IMG/VR virus record: IMGVR_UViG_3300042868_004461
Span: 1 to 32,685 of that record
Reading direction: 5' to 3' (one strand)
DNA: 32,685 nt
From: a virus
The notes under the pieces were generated by a model. The model was given only the letters and a program-made list of their open reading frames with translations, was not told the DNA's origin and did not search any database. Below, one piece after another: positions 29,866 through 32,685 of the stretch. The position numbers and the translations under genes were made by a program. Numbering within the stretch: position 1 is the stretch's first letter; each line of letters opens with the position of its first letter.

Positions 29866-30941
29866 TCGGTGACCTCCAAGTCTGATTCAACTGTATTAGT
29901 TATCTCAGAAGTGGAAATTTCACCGTGTTTTGAAATGTCAGCCATTGCAATGTCTAGTCCGTCTTTCTCATTCTTTTCCCATGCCTTGCGGAACTGTTTG
30001 ATAATCTCACCGTCTTTGGTCGTGTAGACAAGGCTGTTACCTTCTTTCTTGAGCAACCCTTTGGCTTCGAACAAGTCGACTAATCCACTATATGGACTCA
30101 TACCTGTTTCATAAGGAATCTCAACCTGTACACTTTCAAACGGCTTTGCATAACGTGTTTTCATAATCTTACAAGCTGCACGAATACCTTGAACAGTTGT
30201 AGTCTTATTGCCGTCTGCATCAAGTTTCAATTTTAATTTACGCATGGCAACAACAATCGAACTTGCATAAATGAAACCTTGACCACCTGAAATTTTATCA
30301 TCTGGGTCAAACATGTCTTGACTTGCGTATGTGTGATTGGTACATACCATACCGATGTTGTAGGCGCCAAACATGTTTACACAGTTGCGAACCAGTGCTG
30401 TAAGTGCTTTAGGCTTACGGCCCATATCACCTTTCATATCCCCGGCTTGGAACTGATTAACATCAGTGGGGGTCAGTAACATGCCCAACGAATCGATAAC
30501 AAACAATATCTTAGGACGCTCTGTCTCGTCCATTGTTTTGTATTCTGCAATAAACTCTGTAATGGTTTTTGCTACATCGTCGATCATGGCCATGTTAAGT
30601 TTTAACAACTTGTCTGGACTTGTGTCAACACCAAGAGCGTGTAACCATTTTTCGTCAAGTGCATTTTCTGTATCAATTAAGATAGGATAAATGCCTTGTG
30701 CTTGTGCGTTCTTGACTAGATTACCCGAACAGATAAATGATTTACCTGCACCACTTTCTCCGGCAAATACAGTGACTTTGCCTAGTGGAATACCACGATC
30801 AAAGTATCCGCTGATAAGATAGTTTAATGCGTAGTTGTTTGTACTAACCCAATCTGTTGGGTCGTTAAAGCCAATACTTAAACCGTCGATAGATTTAGTA
30901 ATTGACTTTCTAAATTTAGAAATATCAAATGCTTTTGCCAT
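29862..30941 (-). CDS. uvsX: UvsX recombinase (RecA-like)
   Basis: The product is 359 residues (T4 UvsX is 391). Walker A is GESGAGKS (61-68), preceded by the strand VTVFA, and Walker B is ILFVIDSLGML (about 145-155). The RecA-type L1/L2 region includes CTNHTYASQDMFDPDDKISGG. The protein forms filaments on single-stranded DNA and performs strand exchange, which drives recombination-dependent replication with UvsY, gp32 and UvsW. It is co-directional with gp32 upstream and UvsY downstream, and a 63-residue gene ends two bases before its ATG. Confidence 0.95.
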   Translation of the reverse strand: MAKAFDISKFRKSITKSIDGLSIGFNDPTDWVSTNNYALNYLISGYFDRGIPLGKVTVFAGESGAGKSFICSGNLVKNAQAQGIYPILIDTENALDEKWLHALGVDTSPDKLLKLNMAMIDDVAKTITEFIAEYKTMDETERPKILFVIDSLGMLLTPTDVNQFQAGDMKGDMGRKPKALTALVRNCVNMFGAYNIGMVCTNHTYASQDMFDPDDKISGGQGFIYASSIVVAMRKLKLKLDADGNKTTTVQGIRAACKIMKTRYAKPFESVQVEIPYETGMSPYSGLVDLFEAKGLLKKEGNSLVYTTKDGEIIKQFRKAWEKNEKDGLDIAMADISKHGEISTSEITNTVESDLEVTE

Positions 30942-30942
30942 A

Positions 30943-31134
30943 TTAATTGTCCAGATCCATTGTGTTCCATTCTTTAATTACAGCAAGAAGTTCTTCTTCT
31001 GTATTACAGACAGTCTTGGCAGTTTTCCATTCTTCTTTTTTATCGCGCCCACCAATTTCAACCATCCATGCGTTGTCATAACGATTGATAGTGATTGATT
31101 CGTTTACTTTTGCTAGTTTAGTTAGTTTTGCCAT
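30943..31134 (-). CDS. 63-residue protein before uvsX
   Basis: The start at 31134 (MAKLTKLAKVNESITINRYD) is chosen over one 42 bases upstream because AGGA lies in front of it and the longer form would run into the hairpin downstream of gp32. The product is 63 residues: a basic N terminus, then strands (SITINRYDNAWMVEIGG), a segment KEEWKTAKTVCNTEEELL and a C-terminal helix. I believe similar small proteins accompany uvsX in T4-like marine phages, but no function is known to me. It lies between the gp32 hairpin and uvsX, with its stop two bases from the uvsX start. Confidence 0.7.
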   Translation of the reverse strand: MAKLTKLAKVNESITINRYDNAWMVEIGGRDKKEEWKTAKTVCNTEEELLAVIKEWNTMDLDN

Positions 31135-31157
31135 TATTATTTTCCTAGAAATGAAAG

Positions 31158-31181
31158 AGAGTGTGAGTTGCCCCACACTCT
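31158..31181 (-). terminator. Hairpin after gp32, possible attenuator
   Basis: AGAGTGTG and CACACTCT form a perfect 8-bp stem with an 8-base loop in the gap between gp32 and the small gene. On the reverse strand it is followed by CTTTCATTT, an imperfect T-rich tail, so partial termination or mRNA end protection is more likely than full termination. That would give more gp32 than UvsX. Confidence 0.55.
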
Positions 31182-31194
31182 ATGTTTAGTCTAA

Positions 31195-32175
31195 TTACTT
31201 CTGACGATTGCGAATCATGGCAAGAATGTCTTGCGCACGACTTGCACCATCAGCTGATGCTGGAGCTGCCGCTGGTGCAGTCTTAACTGCCGGAGCAGAC
31301 TCTTCATCAAAATCTTCACTGACTTTTGCAGCCGGTGTTGATGTATTAGCTGTTGCACGATGTGGATCACCTGTTGCGGATCCCATACCTGCTGGCTTGA
31401 AGTATTGACCCCAACGATCCATGTCGTAGGCTTCGCCATCAACAGATGCTTCAAACATTTCTTTCATTACCTTCAACTCAACATCAGTTGGCTTCTTGGG
31501 TAGGAAATCGCTCAAATTAAACAGGCCGTGAGCTTCAATGGCTGCTGCTTCGACTTCCGTTAAAGAACGTTCACGACGGCTCCACTTACTAGTAGAGTAG
31601 TCAGCAAAGCCACCTTTCGATGTCTTGGCAATACGGAAGTCTACACCCTTGAGGTAGTCAGTTGGCAATTCTTCCAACTCTGGATCCATTAGTGCTGAAC
31701 GGATGATTTGATAGATTTGAGGACCGATGATGAATCTACGGATTGGATTCTCGGGCTGTTTATCTTCCTTGATAGGATCTTCAACAACAAAGCCTTGGAA
31801 AATGTACGAACGCTTTTTCCAATACTTACGACCCATTTCTTCTAGTGATTTATCTTTGAACCAACCACGCACTTCGCTAAGGATTGGGCAAACTGTACCG
31901 TCGTTGTACATTTCAACGCAAGGAACTTGCACTTGAACTGGACGACTGTCTGTTTCACCTTTGATACCTGCAAACGGCAATTTGATCATTGCACGTTCTA
32001 CCCAGAAAAATGTATTGGCTGAATTGCCATCGGGTAGCAAACGAATAACCGCTTCCTTGCCTTCTTGCATGTTCCAGTGTGGGTAAATTGCGTTGTCTCC
32101 ACCGCCGGTGGATTGTCCTGTGGACTTTGATTGTGCTTCTTGAAGTTTCGCACGAATTTCTGCTAATGATGCCAT
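31195..32175 (-). CDS. 32: gp32 single-stranded DNA-binding protein
   Basis: The product is 326 residues (T4 gp32 is 301). A basic N-terminal helix for cooperative binding (ASLAEIRAKLQEAQ) is followed by an aromatic and Lys/Arg-rich OB core. VPCVEMYNDGTVCPI (around 82-97) carries cysteines in the place of the zinc module. IRRFIIGPQIYQII and FRIAKTSKGGFADYSTSKWS are typical core segments. The C-terminal 80 residues are Ala/Pro/Ser-rich with an acidic patch (EDFDEESAP) and a basic end, which differs from the fully acidic T4 tail. It coats replication-fork DNA and interacts with UvsY and primosome proteins. A strong AGGAGG precedes the ATG, with a promoter about 57 bases upstream. Confidence 0.92.
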   Translation of the reverse strand: MASLAEIRAKLQEAQSKSTGQSTGGGDNAIYPHWNMQEGKEAVIRLLPDGNSANTFFWVERAMIKLPFAGIKGETDSRPVQVQVPCVEMYNDGTVCPILSEVRGWFKDKSLEEMGRKYWKKRSYIFQGFVVEDPIKEDKQPENPIRRFIIGPQIYQIIRSALMDPELEELPTDYLKGVDFRIAKTSKGGFADYSTSKWSRRERSLTEVEAAAIEAHGLFNLSDFLPKKPTDVELKVMKEMFEASVDGEAYDMDRWGQYFKPAGMGSATGDPHRATANTSTPAAKVSEDFDEESAPAVKTAPAAAPASADGASRAQDILAMIRNRQK

Positions 32176-32231
32176 TTTAAATGCCTCCTATGTTATGCCT
32201 AAAATGTTTATATGCCTTATGCACATGTATT

Positions 32232-32260
32232 ATTATGCGCTTTTTATTTAGCAAGGTCAA
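32232..32260 (-). promoter_or_regulatory. Sigma70-type promoter of gp32
   Basis: On the reverse strand TTGACC (32255-32260), 17 bases, then CATAAT (32232-32237). The leader to the ATG at 32175 is about 50 bases and contains AGGAGG eight bases before the start. Unlike the primase and uvsW-operon promoters, this one gives a normal leader. Confidence 0.65.
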
Positions 32261-32291
32261 TGATTATCTGCTATTTTTTTAACTTATTTTT

Positions 32292-32323
32292 ACCAAAAGA
32301 AAAAGCGGGTCAAGCCCACTTTT
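32292..32323 (-). terminator. Rho-independent terminator before the gp32 promoter
   Basis: On the reverse strand AAAAGTGGG and CCCGCTTTT pair as a 9-bp stem with one T-G wobble and a five-base CTTGA loop, followed by TCTTTT. The stem overlaps the stop codon of the gene ending at 32310. It separates that transcript from the gp32 promoter 32 bases further on. Confidence 0.7.
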
Positions 32324-32537
32324 CCTTATATGCTGCCATTGCTCTTTGTCTGGCTAACCATAATCTAAACTTTACATAGTCTGATAAGTCATCTTCAACT
32401 AACTTACCAAAATTGCGAGCCTTTAGATTACGACCAACTGTGATCTCATCATCAACAATGAGATCGCTATCTTCTAGGTCAAGTTTACTTAGCGGCTTTT
32501 GCGTCTGCTTTAGCTGGCTCTTTCTTAGCAGCGTCAC
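32310..32537 (-). CDS. Small phage protein overlapping the secreted protein in another frame
   Basis: The last 60 residues (from about LDLEDSDLIVDDEITVGRNL to RFLWLARQ-like RLWLARQRAMAAYKEKWA) look like a real conserved phage protein: acidic start, ARNFGKLVEDDLSDYVKFR, then a basic amphipathic C-terminal helix. No ATG precedes it in frame. The first upstream candidate is the GTG at 32537, which lies inside the A/K-rich gene and lacks a ribosome binding site; other options are a non-standard start near 32487 or a +1 frameshift from the upstream gene. The terminator at 32292-32323 closes it. The start coordinate is therefore a guess, while the 3' part is better supported. Confidence 0.5.
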   Translation of the reverse strand: MTLLRKSQLKQTQKPLSKLDLEDSDLIVDDEITVGRNLKARNFGKLVEDDLSDYVKFRLWLARQRAMAAYKEKWA

Positions 32538-32685
32538 TTTTTGCAGGCTTTTTCTCTTCCTTCTTAACTTCAGCCTTAGCTGGTGTTGGAGCACTTGCTG
32601 TTGCAGCCGGTGCTGCTGGCTTGGCTTCTTCTTTCTTGGCAGGTGCTTGTGCAAATGCTGATACTGCGAACACGGTAGCGAGGAT
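32485..32685 (-). CDS. Secreted Ala/Lys/Pro-rich protein, N terminus cut by window edge
   Basis: The frame is open to the right edge and ends at the TAA at 32485-32487. The visible part begins ILATVFAVSAFAQAPAKKEE, a hydrophobic stretch ending in AFA-QA, a good signal-peptidase I site, so the mature protein is exported to the periplasm or beyond. The mature part is a low-complexity run of Ala, Lys, Pro and Glu (such as PAKAEVKKEEKKPAK) and is probably disordered. Such proteins are common as bacterial secreted or envelope-linked proteins and unusual next to phage replication genes. It may be a recent acquisition from a host. Its 3' end overlaps a second gene in another frame. Confidence 0.6.
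   Translation of the reverse strand: MLATVFAVSAFAQAPAKKEEAKPAAPAATASAPTPAKAEVKKEEKKPAKSDAAKKEPAKADAKAAK

Noticed and set aside
32413-32661. Cys/Leu/Ser-rich open frame on the + strand at the right edge
   Set aside because: It is the reverse complement of the Ala/Lys-rich gene; repeated codons of a low-complexity gene leave long open shadow frames.
1-32685. tRNA genes, CRISPR arrays, integrase or attachment sites
   Set aside because: I found no cloverleaf-like segment, no regularly spaced repeats and no recombinase motif. A tRNAscan-SE run would settle the tRNA question.

Overview
The window looks like an interior piece of a T4-like tailed phage (myovirus) genome with low G+C. The evidence is the set of T4 replication and recombination core genes: gp41 replicative helicase, gp61-type primase, UvsW helicase, UvsX recombinase, UvsY mediator and gp32 single-strand binding protein. 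Nearly every gene overlaps its neighbour by 1-14 bases, and many small genes are of the kind seen in marine and freshwater T4-like phages. I see no tRNA, integrase, CRISPR array or insertion sequence. The host cannot be fixed from sequence. A secreted Ala/Lys/Pro-rich protein cut by the right edge has a Sec signal of Gram-negative type, and a proteobacterial host is my inference.

Layout. 1-4214 (mostly + strand) is an accessory region: a GC-rich inverted repeat, a small protein, a 2-oxoglutarate/Fe(II) oxygenase, a GNAT-like protein, a tandem pair of SGNH-hydrolase-like proteins and a Bax-inhibitor-1 membrane protein. 4201-9278 (- strand) holds two replication operons: primase, a 38-residue protein and a Kae1-type carbamoyltransferase; then a second oxygenase, gp41, a small protein and a nucleotidyltransferase. 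9291-10504 holds a possible virion protein and a divergent conserved gene. 10497-16752 (- strand) is an eleven-gene operon led by an unknown protein and UvsW; it includes a cupin, a C2HC zinc-finger protein, a methyltransferase-like protein and a 192-residue protein that looks like a miniature DnaE (Pol III alpha) palm. 16794-29173 is a 12-kb sugar island inserted between the uvsW and uvsX/uvsY/gp32 blocks. It carries GDP-mannose 4,6-dehydratase, an NAD-dependent epimerase, a short UDP-glucose dehydrogenase, a nucleotidyltransferase-cupin fusion, five GT-A-type glycosyltransferase genes (one a double-domain fusion, one GT17), three KpsC/KpsS-like proteins and two FkbM methyltransferases. 29170-32175 is the uvsY-uvsX-gp32 block.

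Two promoter classes stand out. Replication operons and a GNAT-like gene follow sigma70-type promoters (TTGACA-like, 17-18 bp, TATAAT-like). Sugar-island, putative virion and accessory genes follow an ATAAATA element close to the T4 late promoter TATAAATA. This suggests that replication genes are early and that the sugar island is late, which would fit glycosylation of virions or of the host surface late in infection. At several genes of both classes the -10 element ends only 5-7 bases before the ATG, which predicts leaderless mRNAs.

No single undescribed defence-like system is certain. The strongest novelty candidates are the mini-DnaE, the leaderless promoter geometry, the late-promoter-driven sugar island with its fusion enzymes, and the out-of-frame gene overlap at the right edge.
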